Shown here: positions 1 to 7,999 of the stretch, in pieces | Layout: each line of letters begins with the position of its first letter | Position numbering within the stretch: position 1 is the first letter of the stretch | Origin: a bacterium | Lineage (GTDB): Bacteria; Armatimonadota; UBA5829 | Length of the DNA: 36,601 bases | Direction: 5' to 3' | NCBI GenBank assembly: GCA_021373255.1 | Contig: JAJFTD010000181.1 | Span: 1-36,601, forward strand | Position numbers and translations under genes: made by a program | Notes under the pieces: generated by a model | Told to the model about the DNA's origin: nothing | Databases searched by the model: none | Seen by the model: the letters and a program-made list of their open reading frames with translations, nothing else

Positions 1-1
1 G

Positions 2-1330
2 GTCGCCAATCGCGGTGAGATAGCAGTAAGGATAATACGTGCGTGCAGGGAGATGAAAATCGCCACTGTCGCGATCTATTCCGAGGCCGACCGAAACTCT
101 TTGCATGTCAGGATGGCGGATGAGGCCATTTGTGTTGGGCCTGCTCCTAATAAAGAGAGCTACCTCAATATGCCCAATATCATCTCCGCTGCGATAATAA
201 CCGGCGCTGAAGCGATTCATCCGGGTTATGCATACTTCTCAGAGCAGGCCAGCTTCGCCGAAGCTTGCGAAGCATGCAACCTCAAGTTTATCGGACCCAA
301 AGCGAGCGCCATCGAACTGATGGGTGACAAGGCTCGGGCTAAAGAGACCGCTGCAAAAGCCGGCGTGCCGGTTATTCCCGGAAGCAAAGGCACCATTCAG
401 AGCGAGCAGGACGCATTCAAGACAGCCAGCAAGATGGGCTACCCTGTCAGGCTTAAGGCTACGGCGGGTGGAGGCGGGCGCGGCATACGCGTAGTGCACA
501 GTGAGGACGAGCTCGCTGGGCAGCTCAGAATTGCCACGGCTGAGGCTGAGTCCGCATTTGGCAATGGTGAGCTCTATATGGAAAAGGAGATCGAGGACCC
601 GAGGCACGTCGAGATCCAGCTCATAGGTGATGAGCACGGCCATTATGTATACCTCGGAGAGCGTGAATGCTCCATCCAGCGGCGAAACCAGAAGCTCCTG
701 GAAGAAGCTCCATCGGTCGCAGTTACTCCCGCTATTAGGACTAAGATGGGTGAGGCTGCGATCAAACTTGCCAAAACTGTGGGTTATGCCAACGCAGGAA
801 CGGTGGAGTATTTGCTGGACCGCAAGGGCGACTTCTATTTTATGGAGATGAACACCCGTGTGCAAGTGGAGCATCCTGTGACTGAATTTGTGACCGGTGT
901 GGACATTGTGAAGGAACAGATCAGGGTCGCGGCGGGTGAGAAGCTGAGCGTTACTCAGAAGGATATCAAGATTGATGGTCACTCCATCGAATGTCGTATT
1001 ATTGCGGAGGATCCATCCAACAACTTCTGTCCGTCGGTGGGTACAATAAAGCATCTTGCGATGCCCGGTGGGATTGGGGTCCGTGTGGACAGCCACATAT
1101 ATGGTGGTTATGAGATACCGCCGTATTATGACGCGATGCTGGCGAAGCTGGTCGTTTGGGGCCAGGACCGCAACGAGGCGATTGCCCGTATGCTGCGGTG
1201 CCTGAGCGAACTTGAGATTGAAGGTGTAAAGACAAACATCAGCTATCAAATAGAAATTCTGTCCAACGCATATTTCCGAAAAGGCGAGTTATCCACCAGC
1301 TTCATTCCGAGGAGGATGAACGGGGGGTAG
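2..1330 (+). CDS. accC: Biotin carboxylase subunit of acetyl-CoA carboxylase, 5'-truncated
   Basis: AccC carboxylates the biotin on biotin carboxyl carrier protein using ATP and bicarbonate, the first half of the acetyl-CoA carboxylase reaction in fatty-acid synthesis. The reading frame is open to the left edge: codons from base 2 read VANRGEIAVRIIRACREM, the conserved N-terminus of the family, so the ATG at 53 is internal and only a few residues are missing. Visible hallmarks are HPGYAYFSE, the glycine-rich ATP-grasp loop KATAGGGGRG, the EMNTRVQVEHPVTE block with catalytic Glu/Asn/Arg residues, and SHIYGGYEIPPYYD near the C-terminus. Visible length (442 residues) fits the usual 445-450. A carrier-protein gene (accB) would be expected just upstream, outside the window. 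nusB and folD follow, as in the accC-yqhY-nusB-folD order of Firmicutes, but no yqhY (Asp23-like) gene is present. Confidence 0.96.
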   Translation, partial: VANRGEIAVRIIRACREMKIATVAIYSEADRNSLHVRMADEAICVGPAPNKESYLNMPNIISAAIITGAEAIHPGYAYFSEQASFAEACEACNLKFIGPKASAIELMGDKARAKETAAKAGVPVIPGSKGTIQSEQDAFKTASKMGYPVRLKATAGGGGRGIRVVHSEDELAGQLRIATAEAESAFGNGELYMEKEIEDPRHVEIQLIGDEHGHYVYLGERECSIQRRNQKLLEEAPSVAVTPAIRTKMGEAAIKLAKTVGYANAGTVEYLLDRKGDFYFMEMNTRVQVEHPVTEFVTGVDIVKEQIRVAAGEKLSVTQKDIKIDGHSIECRIIAEDPSNNFCPSVGTIKHLAMPGGIGVRVDSHIYGGYEIPPYYDAMLAKLVVWGQDRNEAIARMLRCLSELEIEGVKTNISYQIEILSNAYFRKGELSTSFIPRRMNGG

Positions 1331-1619
1331 TGGGGATTGAATTGCTGAGACGCTGAAGGGACATGAAGACGCTGAATTATAATGTGTAAGTGTACAGCGT
1401 TAGCCTTTCAGCGTTTTATCTCATTCATCCCTTCAGCGATTCTGGGAGTATGTTGCAGATAGTACGCCCGGAGGTTTCGGGAAAAGGGTTTCCCGAAACA
1501 ACTTGCGTTATCGCTTCGACTTTCTTAACCTTTTGACTTTATGACCTTGTGACCTTCTAACAAATTTCGCACTGTCGCGCTTTCGCGATTAGATTCCCTT
1601 CTTAACTGAAAATTGCTGT
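1331..1619. repeat. Intergenic region built from dispersed palindromic motifs
   Basis: This 289-bp gap holds no credible gene. It contains an 11-bp inverted repeat, CGCTGAAGGGA at 1351-1361 and its complement at 1428-1438, with further CAGCG/CGCTG copies between them. A perfect palindrome follows (GTTTCGGGAAA at 1474-1484, TTTCCCGAAAC at 1489-1499) inside a 39-bp stretch (1468-1506) that recurs inverted at 18309-18347 with two differences. Near 1577-1600 a segment around TTTCGCGATTAGATTCCCTT resembles 18561-18584. Three degenerate 8-bp units of the TGACCTT type lie at 1533-1557. The gap occupies the place where yqhY sits in comparable gene orders. Confidence 0.75.
1533..1561 (+). promoter_or_regulatory. 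Possible sigma-70 promoter for nusB-folD
   Basis: TTGACT (1533-1538) and TCTAAC (1556-1561) are separated by 17 bp and lie about 60 bp before the nusB ATG. The -35 is good and the -10 matches TATAAT at four of six positions. The site overlaps a run of TGACCTT-like repeats, so the match could be chance. Confidence 0.35.
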
Positions 1620-2111
1620 ATGAAAAAGACCCGAAGAGCGGCGAGGGAACTCGCCTTGAACATTTTATATCAATGGGACACCTGCGGAGTGCCGTTTGAC
1701 GAGGCGCTGGGGACCGCGCTCGAGTTTGCGGACCTGAGCAGTTTGGATGCTAGAGGAGAAGGTCCGGCTGAAGAGGCTCGATCTTACGCGGCATTGCTGT
1801 CGTCGGGTGTGAGAGCACATCTTGCCGAGCTTGATAGCCACATAGCCAAGCTGGCTGAGGGATGGCCTCCTGACCGCCAGCCGGCTGTTGACCGCAATAT
1901 CCTGCGCATTGCAATTTACGAGATCAAACATGTGGATTCTGTGCCGCCGGTGGTAGCGGTTGATGAAGCCGTGGAACTCGCGAAGAAGTTCAGCACAAAA
2001 GAGTCCGGAAAGTTTGTTAATGGCGTCCTGGCTGGTTTCCTTCGTGAAATCAACAAAGAATCGGACGCCGCCCCGGTGGAGGAGGAAACACTTGGAAGCG
2101 AAGATTCTTGA
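1620..2111 (+). CDS. nusB: Transcription antitermination protein NusB
   Basis: NusB pairs with NusE (S10) on boxA RNA and takes part in rRNA antitermination. The 163-residue product starts with KKTRRAARELALNILYQWD, the typical N-terminal RNA-binding helix, and contains DRNILRIAIYEI and VAVDEAVELAKKFSTKESGKFVNGVL, the family's conserved C-terminal helices. Length is slightly above the usual 130-150 because of an acidic tail after residue 150. No clear Shine-Dalgarno precedes the ATG at 1620, though no better start is available. The last 20 bases overlap the start of folD, whose ribosome-binding site lies inside nusB, so the two genes are probably translationally coupled. Confidence 0.95.
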   Translation: MKKTRRAARELALNILYQWDTCGVPFDEALGTALEFADLSSLDARGEGPAEEARSYAALLSSGVRAHLAELDSHIAKLAEGWPPDRQPAVDRNILRIAIYEIKHVDSVPPVVAVDEAVELAKKFSTKESGKFVNGVLAGFLREINKESDAAPVEEETLGSEDS

Positions 2112-2949
2112 CGGCTCCGCCGTTGCCAAAGAAATACGTGCTGAGCTTGCCCAACGCGTTGAGAAACTGAAAAGCGAGCGGGGGATTACCCCCAGGCTGT
2201 CAGTGATTTTGGTTGGTACGGACCCGGCGTCGGTCACATATACGAAGATGAAGAAGAAAGCTTCCGAGGCCATCGGCATGCTCTCCGATCTCATTGAGCT
2301 TCCTGAAGATAGCACCCAGGAACAGGTCAAGGACGTTATTCGCGGGCTTAACGAAGACCCGACGGTGCATGGTATCCTGGTTCAGCACCCTGTGCCCAAG
2401 CATCTCGACGAACTCGATATTCTCGCCACTGTAGCGGTGGAGAAGGATGTCGACGGCATCAGCGCGTTGAGCCTTGGCAGGCTTGTTCTTGGTAACGCGG
2501 ATTTTGTCTCCTGCACTCCGCTGGGTATTATCACCCTGATGGAGAGATACGGCATAGAGATCAAGGGCAAGGAGGCGGTCGTGGTAGGGCGCAGCATAAT
2601 CTTGGGCAAGCCCGCCGCACTGGCGCTTTTGGAGCGTAATGCAACCGTCACCATTTGCCACTCTCGCACCCAAAATCTGCCGGAGGTTGTGCGGCGTGCA
2701 GACATTCTAGTCGCAGCCATTGGCAAGGCCGAGTTTATTAAAGGCGACTGGATAAAAATGGGTGCGGTTGTGATCGATGCCGGATATAACAGGGTCGAGG
2801 GCACCAAAACCGACGTTGGAGACGTAGAGTTTAATGAGGCTGTTAAGCGGGCCAGTTACATCACTCCAGTCCCTGGAGGCGTAGGCCCGATGACTATAGC
2901 GATGCTCCTCGCGCAGACCGTGAAGGCTGCGAATAAGTATGGTCGCTAA
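2092..2949 (+). CDS. folD: Bifunctional methylenetetrahydrofolate dehydrogenase/cyclohydrolase FolD
   Basis: FolD interconverts 5,10-methylene-, methenyl- and 10-formyl-tetrahydrofolate with NADP in the cytoplasm. The start is taken as TTG at 2092, preceded by GGAGGAGG at 2078-2085 with six bases between; the protein then begins MEAKILDGSAVAKEIR as in the family and is 285 residues, the normal length. The catalytic YxxxK motif is seen as SVTYTKMKKKA, the substrate loop as DVDGIS, the Rossmann signature as VVVGRSIILGKPAA, and the C-terminal signature as PVPGGVGPMT. An in-frame upstream extension to 1960 would lie wholly inside nusB in another frame and is not credible. It is the second gene of a nusB-folD pair; folC, another folate gene, lies far downstream. 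Confidence 0.95.
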   Translation: MEAKILDGSAVAKEIRAELAQRVEKLKSERGITPRLSVILVGTDPASVTYTKMKKKASEAIGMLSDLIELPEDSTQEQVKDVIRGLNEDPTVHGILVQHPVPKHLDELDILATVAVEKDVDGISALSLGRLVLGNADFVSCTPLGIITLMERYGIEIKGKEAVVVGRSIILGKPAALALLERNATVTICHSRTQNLPEVVRRADILVAAIGKAEFIKGDWIKMGAVVIDAGYNRVEGTKTDVGDVEFNEAVKRASYITPVPGGVGPMTIAMLLAQTVKAANKYGR

Positions 2950-2970
2950 GCCTTTTTAATAAAATAACTC

Positions 2971-3003
2971 AATCAGCCATCAGCACCATGCTGGTGGCTG
3001 ATT
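2971..3003. terminator. Strong hairpin between folD and the zinc-ribbon gene
   Basis: AATCAGCCATCAGC (2971-2984) pairs with GCTGGTGGCTGATT (2990-3003) with one wobble/mismatch and a 5-base loop. There is no T-run after it on the + strand; the T-rich stretch lies on the other side. It may end or attenuate the folD transcript, or be a processing site. Confidence 0.5.
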
Positions 3004-3019
3004 GTTGAGAGCTGTAGCT

Positions 3020-3784
3020 ATGCTCAAATGTAATGATTGTAAGATCGTTTTAGATGATTCCGCTCACTTTTGCCCAAAGTGCGGGAAGCAACTTGTTGCA
3101 AACCAGTCGATAGTAAGCAATACTCATGGCCAGATACATAAGCCTGCGGCCAACCTGATGAAATATCTGCCGTTTATGGTTGCCGGGTTGGCGGTGCTGC
3201 TGATCGTGCTGGTTGTCGTTCTTGTTTCCCATAGATCCAAGGGCACCCGTGTCACGGTTACCCCCTCTTCGCGCTCCACGCACTATTCTGTTAATCAGCC
3301 GATTACAGAGCCTGGTATGACATCCTCGCGAGACTCAAGACCATCTACATCTACCCGTTTGGATGGCACCTCTAGCTCAGGAGGCGGATCAACCAATCGC
3401 ACAGCCGCCGAGCAAAGTATTACAAATGCAGTATCTGAAAGCCAGGGGGTGAGTGGCAGTGGGGTTACAGTAGATGACGCTATTGCAGACCCCCGCCAGG
3501 GTATTGTTACAGTTACATTCTCCATTCCACTTGCCTCGGCAAACAAAAGTGCGATTATCGCCACCGCAACTGCCGTAGCCAAGGCTACATTTGGAGCGAA
3601 CTCCGAAGTTAAGTTCGTAACTACGCGATGTGTAGTCACGGGGAGCGGATCGCAATCTACTCAAATCGCGTTCGTCGGAGATACCGACCGTGCTACTATG
3701 ACAGCTTTGAGTCAAAACTCTACGCAGGAACAGCTTATGCAGGCGTTCAGCGCGCAGTGGTGGAATCCACAGATCAGCCGTTGA
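3020..3784 (+). CDS. Membrane-anchored protein with N-terminal zinc ribbon
   Basis: The function is not recognised. Residues 1-24 form a zinc ribbon with cysteines at 4, 7, 18 and 21 (CNDC...CPKC). A strong hydrophobic segment at about residues 50-70 would anchor the protein with the ribbon inside the cell. Residues 75-135 are Ser/Thr-rich and probably disordered, and a globular extracytoplasmic domain of about 110 residues follows (VTVDDAIADPRQGIVTV... to the end), alternating beta-rich and Ala-rich helical stretches. The ATG at 3020 is used because it starts directly before the ribbon; TTG codons at 3002-3005 are possible but lie in a hairpin. The next gene starts 51 bp later on the same strand and may share its transcript. 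Zinc-ribbon/TM/extracellular layouts are common in anchored bacterial proteins of unknown role. Confidence 0.8.
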   Translation: MLKCNDCKIVLDDSAHFCPKCGKQLVANQSIVSNTHGQIHKPAANLMKYLPFMVAGLAVLLIVLVVVLVSHRSKGTRVTVTPSSRSTHYSVNQPITEPGMTSSRDSRPSTSTRLDGTSSSGGGSTNRTAAEQSITNAVSESQGVSGSGVTVDDAIADPRQGIVTVTFSIPLASANKSAIIATATAVAKATFGANSEVKFVTTRCVVTGSGSQSTQIAFVGDTDRATMTALSQNSTQEQLMQAFSAQWWNPQISR

Positions 3785-3835
3785 CAAATCGCCCACACAA
3801 CATATCATGTACTGTGACAATCGGAGGCGCCGCTT

Positions 3836-4276
3836 ATGGTTTCCATGAATGAGCAGGACAACGATAGTTTGGCAGTGTTGATGTTGCAGTTGTTCGTAAT
3901 CATCCTCATTTTTGCTGTTCCCACCGTGATTCTAGCGATGGCGCTGCCGAAGTATGCCTCTTGGATCATACTAGGGGGCACTTATCTGCTATTCGCGCTT
4001 GCGGCGCTATTTGCCGGGATAGGCTGGCGAGAGCCTGCGTATAGCCTCCACGCTCGCATATATACCCTGCTCGTGTTTGCGTTCACCATTCTGGCAATGC
4101 CGGTATACCATCTTGTAAACGGTGACTATTGGGATTTTGATGACTTCGTGCAAGGAGTGCTGGTCAGAGGTGCAGTTGTCCTCACACCGTTTGTTGCCGG
4201 GTTGATCGGGTCGTGGATGATGAGGAGATATGTGACTCCGTCGGGTAAATGCACAGGCGATGTGGACAGGCGGTAG
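3836..4276 (+). CDS. Small integral membrane protein, four predicted helices
   Basis: This 146-residue protein is not recognised. It has about four hydrophobic segments: residues 15-38, 40-63, 78-98 and 108-128, separated by short charged loops, with a short hydrophilic N-terminus and a basic C-terminal tail (WMMRRYVTPSGK). GGAGG at 3823-3827 with eight bases before the ATG at 3836 supports the start. It follows the zinc-ribbon gene by 51 bp in the same direction, so the two may be co-transcribed. The stop codon lies inside a terminator hairpin shared with the convergent fucosidase gene. Confidence 0.78.
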   Translation: MVSMNEQDNDSLAVLMLQLFVIILIFAVPTVILAMALPKYASWIILGGTYLLFALAALFAGIGWREPAYSLHARIYTLLVFAFTILAMPVYHLVNGDYWDFDDFVQGVLVRGAVVLTPFVAGLIGSWMMRRYVTPSGKCTGDVDRR

Positions 4277-4292
4277 ACCTGCCCACATCGCC
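4256..4292. terminator. Bidirectional terminator-like hairpin between convergent genes
   Basis: GGCGATGTGG (4256-4265) pairs perfectly with CCACATCGCC (4283-4292), and an inner CAGG (4267-4270)/CCTG (4278-4281) stem extends it. It sits across the stop codon of the membrane protein and just downstream of the fucosidase stop. No long T-run follows on either strand. Confidence 0.65.
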
Positions 4293-4304
4293 TAGATCGT
4301 AATG

Positions 4305-5582
4305 CTATTTCAGGAATAGCTCGATGACCGGCACCGTCACGTTCGGCTTTTGCACGGGCAGTACAAGTGTCAAAGTGTCCTTGTTTGGCTCCAGTGTCTG
4401 CATATTTATTTCCGAGGCGTCGTTTAGAAGCTGCGCGTATTCCACCTTCCCCGCAAGCCCATCTAGGTGAAGATGTATGAACGGCCATGCGAACACGTGA
4501 ACGTAGAGCCGCTTCTTGTCCGGGTTGTATGTGAAACGGCAGTCTTGCGGCGCGGTAAACTCAGCCGGAGCTTGTGTGCAGCCGTAAATCGACTTGTTGT
4601 GCAACCTCATCCATTCTCCCATGCCGTTGAGCCTGTCGAGAGCGCGGGCATCAAACTCGCCGCGGCCGGTGGGGCCGACATTAAGTAGCAGGTTACCACC
4701 TTTGCTCACGGTGTCGATCAGCATCTGAACAAGCTGGTCCAGACTCTTCCAGCTTGTCTCGTCCCTGTGATAGCCCCATGACCCGGAAAATGTCTGGCAT
4801 GCCTCCCAGACCACCGGTTGACCGTCAACCTTTACCCATTCCCTCGGCTGAACCTGCTCAGGGGTTTTGATGTCCCAACCTTCGGGCAAGTCCAAACGAT
4901 CATCGAGTATAATGTTGGGCTGAAGATCTCGGATCATCTTGAGTAGTTCTTCGCTGCGCCAGTGCGTGTGCCCTTTGCCCTTCCTGCCTTCGGGATCATC
5001 GGGCATTGGATAGCTGAAGTCAAACCACATTATATCAACCTTGCCGAACTCCGTGAGAAGCTCACGTACCTGTCCGTGCAGGTAGTCAACGTACCTCATC
5101 TGGTCGCGACCCTCGTTCATTTTGTCACGATCGGGCGAATTGTGCATAGGGTGCAAGTTGTCCACTATGAAATCGGGGTGATGCCAGTCTATCAGTGAAT
5201 GGTAGAAACCGGTCCGCAGGTTGTGCGCGCGAAACGCGTCGACCATAGGGTGCAGGAGGTCGCGTCCGGCTGGGGTATTGGTGGCCTTATAATCAGTTAG
5301 CTTGGAATCCCAGAGGCAAAACCCTTCGTGGTGTTTAGTAGTGATGACGAAGTATTTCATACCGGCGTTTTCGGCAGCACTTGCCCAAAGGTCGGGATCG
5401 TACAAATCGGGGTCAAAGTGCTTGAAGTACTTTTCATAGACATCATCAGGGATTTGTTCATAACACTTCAGCCACTCGTGCCTGGCAGCCAAGGCATAAA
5501 GCCCCCAGTGAATGAACATTCCGAACCTGTCGTGAACGAACCAACCGGTATCACCGGGAGTGGGTTTGGTGGTAAGCGTCAT
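4305..5582 (-). CDS. Alpha-L-fucosidase, glycoside hydrolase family 29
   Basis: GH29 enzymes release terminal alpha-L-fucose from glycans by a retaining mechanism. The N-terminal two thirds show the family's barrel landmarks: GWFVHDRFGMFIHWGLYA, the KYFVITTKHHEGFCLWDS block, and KVDIMWFDFSYP, whose Asp after WF is in the position of the catalytic nucleophile. The start is set at 5582 because AGGAG lies about ten bases before that ATG, whereas the longer in-frame start at 5609 has no ribosome-binding site. The product is 425 residues, at the short end for the family, and the C-terminal about 90 residues form a small beta-rich domain. No signal peptide is visible, so it probably acts in the cytoplasm on imported sugars. 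No transporter or fucose-pathway gene is adjacent. Confidence 0.9.
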   Translation of the reverse strand: MTLTTKPTPGDTGWFVHDRFGMFIHWGLYALAARHEWLKCYEQIPDDVYEKYFKHFDPDLYDPDLWASAAENAGMKYFVITTKHHEGFCLWDSKLTDYKATNTPAGRDLLHPMVDAFRAHNLRTGFYHSLIDWHHPDFIVDNLHPMHNSPDRDKMNEGRDQMRYVDYLHGQVRELLTEFGKVDIMWFDFSYPMPDDPEGRKGKGHTHWRSEELLKMIRDLQPNIILDDRLDLPEGWDIKTPEQVQPREWVKVDGQPVVWEACQTFSGSWGYHRDETSWKSLDQLVQMLIDTVSKGGNLLLNVGPTGRGEFDARALDRLNGMGEWMRLHNKSIYGCTQAPAEFTAPQDCRFTYNPDKKRLYVHVFAWPFIHLHLDGLAGKVEYAQLLNDASEINMQTLEPNKDTLTLVLPVQKPNVTVPVIELFLK

Positions 5583-5631
5583 GGGTTTACTTCTCCTAAC
5601 ATCTATCATATATGCAAGTCAATGCCCCACC

Positions 5632-5660
5632 ATTATGTGATATCCGTATTTGAGTGTCAA
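5632..5660 (-). promoter_or_regulatory. Sigma-70 promoter of the fucosidase gene
   Basis: On the minus strand TTGACA (5655-5660) and CATAAT (5632-5637) are separated by exactly 17 bp. They lie about 50 bp upstream of the ATG at 5582, leaving a short leader that carries the AGGAG site. Confidence 0.65.
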
Positions 5661-5772
5661 GAGCGCGAGGGGGTACAAAATGATTATGTCGTGATTTTCT
5701 AGCCCCAACACACAAACATTCGCTTGGGACATATGCGGGTATAAAATCTGGGGTTTGATGGAGGTGGCTAAT

Positions 5773-7038
5773 ATGCGGCGTATTGTATTTGTTGCGGCGT
5801 TGTTGACTATGGCAATTGGCTTGGGGTGCAGCTCTCAAGAGACTTCAAGCCGTAGTTCAAAGAATAAGGAGACTACTCGCATCGCTTCTCCCGCTGGTGA
5901 AGGTCAGGGTGGGCGAAAACTTCCGCCGCCCGGTCGCCCTCTGATCGGGCAAAAGCCTCCGATGCCGGCGTCAGTGCAAGTGTCCTCTCCAAGTGGCTAT
6001 CGAGTGCAGACCATTGCGTCGGGCCTTGTGGTGCCGTGGGATATGGTGTTTGTATCCCGGCAGCGGATATATGTTACTGAGCGGCCCGGCAGGGTGCGAT
6101 TGATAGAGAACGGTCGGCTTCGATCTAGCCCTTATGCTGTTATCAAGTCCGCACGGAGTGGGGAGGGAGGTCTCATGGGCATTGCCCTACATCCGAACTA
6201 TCCGAATCCTGCGTGGGTCTATCTGATGTATACATATAGCTCAGGAATATTCCTCTACGATCGTATCAGCTATTTCCTTGATACCGGTAACGGACTCACC
6301 AATGAAAAGCCGGTTGTAACTAGAATTGCCGCAGCCACGTATCACGATGGTGGAATCATTCGCTTCGGCCCTGATGGCATGCTCTACGCGGGCACTGGTG
6401 ACGCAGGACAGCCGGAGAGTGCACAGGACAGAAGTTCGCTTTCCGGTAAGGTCCTCCGAATGACTCCAACCGGAAAAGTGCCTGCGGATAACCCATTTTC
6501 TAATTCACTTGTCTATGCCTACGGCTTGCGTAACGTTCAAGGTTTTGCTTGGAATCCGGCTAACGGAGACCTGTGGGTAACCAACCACGGTCCTTCTGGT
6601 GAGTTCGGCCTGGAGGCTATGGACTCGGTGTTTATAATACCCAGAGGTGGTAACTGCGGCTGGCCTCGCACATTGGGTGTAACGGATGTGCGAGGGGTTG
6701 TTCCTCCGGTGCTGTGGTATCCGGGGACGGCAGTTCCACCCGCGCTGGCTGTGTTCTACACATCGGATCAAATGCCGAACTTACGCGGCAACTTCTTCTT
6801 TGCGTCACTGCGAGGGGAGCACCTGCAGAGAGTCATACTTTCGGGGCCGAGGACCATCAGCCGCATCGAGCGCTGGTTCCAGACTGGAACCCACAAGGGA
6901 CGATATGGCCGTCTGCGAGCTGTAGTTCAGGGGCCGGATGGCGCCTTGTACGTCTCCACCAGTAATCGCGATGGCAGAGGGAGCGTCAGGCCGGGCGATG
7001 ATCGTATATTGCGTATCACCCGAGTGAGCGGCAGGTAA
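5773..7038 (+). CDS. PQQ-dependent sugar dehydrogenase family lipoprotein (glucose/sorbosone dehydrogenase type)
   Basis: Members of this six-bladed beta-propeller family oxidise sugars with pyrroloquinoline quinone. Landmarks are ASGLVVPWDMVF, RPGRVRLIENG, GEGGLMGIALHPNYP, the block YHDGGIIRFGPDGMLY carrying the His that acts as base in soluble glucose dehydrogenases, GTGDAGQPESAQD, YGLRNVQGFAWNP, and GNCGWP. GGAGGT at 5760-5765 points to the ATG at 5773. The N-terminus is a signal peptide ending in GLGC, with Cys19 as probable lipid-attachment site, followed by a Ser/Pro-rich tether of about 50 residues, so the enzyme is likely anchored on the outer face of a membrane. Length is 421 residues. 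No PQQ-synthesis gene is seen, so actual cofactor and substrate are unproven. Its stop codon directly abuts that of the convergent PRC-barrel gene. Confidence 0.88.
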   Translation: MRRIVFVAALLTMAIGLGCSSQETSSRSSKNKETTRIASPAGEGQGGRKLPPPGRPLIGQKPPMPASVQVSSPSGYRVQTIASGLVVPWDMVFVSRQRIYVTERPGRVRLIENGRLRSSPYAVIKSARSGEGGLMGIALHPNYPNPAWVYLMYTYSSGIFLYDRISYFLDTGNGLTNEKPVVTRIAAATYHDGGIIRFGPDGMLYAGTGDAGQPESAQDRSSLSGKVLRMTPTGKVPADNPFSNSLVYAYGLRNVQGFAWNPANGDLWVTNHGPSGEFGLEAMDSVFIIPRGGNCGWPRTLGVTDVRGVVPPVLWYPGTAVPPALAVFYTSDQMPNLRGNFFFASLRGEHLQRVILSGPRTISRIERWFQTGTHKGRYGRLRAVVQGPDGALYVSTSNRDGRGSVRPGDDRILRITRVSGR

Positions 7039-7818
7039 TCAACTCTCTTCCATGTGCTCAGGTACTTCGCACTCAACACCGGCAGCCACTGCGACATCGT
7101 GCATTTCGTCTTCAATTATCGCTTGGTGCACTACGTACTCGGTGATTTCCTCGCCTTTTGCCACAATCAGGTTTCCACGGTCGTCATATACATCCTGCGA
7201 AGCCACTTTACCGCGCGCCATTTCGATCTCTTGTTCAGGAGTGCACGCCGTCGGATGTGGGTGCATAGGCTGCGGGGATTCAATCGTCTTCTCGGGTGTT
7301 GGTTGTTGCGGGGCGAATGTTTCTTCGGCATCACCCTCCACAATCACAGCATCCGGTCCTACTTTAAGTACTTTCTCCGCAGGCAGATAACCATGGCTAC
7401 CGGAGATGCTGGTTATTTCGTAGCTGATAATCACGCCTGTACTGTCATCTATGACCACATCCGCAATCTTCCCCAGCACCTTTCCCCTCTCAGTCAGGAC
7501 CAACGTTTCCAGCACATTCTTCCTTCGCCCCGTAACTCTTGATATCTCCGGCGTTTCCTTTTCTTTGACCAGCGATTGTTCGCTTTCGACCATCACGGCA
7601 TCCTGGCCCAGGTTTCTTACTTCATCAAACATGATCAGACGCGGCTCAGGTGGAATAAAGCCCGGCTCTCTTACGCCAAATCCAATCACTCTACTGTGTT
7701 CCGCATCATATATGATACTTTTCACCACACCGGCCTGCCGTGCCTGGTTCAGCACATATACCGGCATTCCTATTAAGCTGCTGGCCTTACGACCATTGAT
7801 GAGTTCTTGTCTTTCCAT
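7039..7818 (-). CDS. PRC-barrel domain protein
   Basis: PRC-barrel domains are small beta-barrels found in RimM, photosynthetic reaction-centre H subunits and many stand-alone proteins, usually mediating protein contacts. Two copies are seen: roughly residues 5-85 (KASSLIGMPVYVLNQARQAGVVKSIIYDAEHSRVIGF...) and 95-165 (VLTERGKVLGKIADVVIDDSTGVIISYEI...). The C-terminal 90 residues are acidic, with a Pro-rich linker and a segment VYDDRGNLIVAKGEEITEYVV that looks like a further small barrel strand set. The ATG at 7818 is chosen because the protein then begins MERQELINGRKASSL and a GGGGGC stretch lies upstream; the longer frame to 7956 has no family similarity. The product is 259 residues and predicted cytoplasmic. 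Confidence 0.82.
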   Translation of the reverse strand: MERQELINGRKASSLIGMPVYVLNQARQAGVVKSIIYDAEHSRVIGFGVREPGFIPPEPRLIMFDEVRNLGQDAVMVESEQSLVKEKETPEISRVTGRRKNVLETLVLTERGKVLGKIADVVIDDSTGVIISYEITSISGSHGYLPAEKVLKVGPDAVIVEGDAEETFAPQQPTPEKTIESPQPMHPHPTACTPEQEIEMARGKVASQDVYDDRGNLIVAKGEEITEYVVHQAIIEDEMHDVAVAAGVECEVPEHMEES

Positions 7819-7941
7819 CTGTTGCCCCCGATAACTTTTGTTGCAGCGTAATACCTCGTAATTTATGTACCCAGCAACAGAATTATGGAAACGAGGCGCA
7901 CAGTATGGTGGATTGTGTGACTCAGCAGAGCGTAACAAAAA

Positions 7942-7971
7942 GCGGGCGGAGCCCAATTAGGCTCCGCCCGC
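7942..7971 (-). terminator. Intrinsic terminator of the TPR gene
   Basis: A perfect 12-bp GC-rich stem (GCGGGCGGAGCC at 7942-7953 and its complement at 7960-7971, 6-base loop) is followed on the minus strand by TTTTTGTT. It lies about 30 bp after the TPR gene's stop. Confidence 0.9.
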
Positions 7972-7999
7972 TGTATATTCAATCAAAATGTGTGTAGTG

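Noticed and set aside
239-1249. Long minus-strand open frame of 336 codons
   Set aside because: It lies wholly opposite accC, whose protein is clearly conserved; no start signal or recognisable product on this strand.
1960-2091. N-terminal extension of folD
   Set aside because: It lies inside nusB in another frame and has no family similarity; the TTG at 2092 with GGAGGAGG gives the normal FolD N-terminus.
7054-7834. Plus-strand frames of up to 162 codons
   Set aside because: They are opposite the PRC-barrel gene and show Ser/Cys-rich composition typical of antisense shadows.
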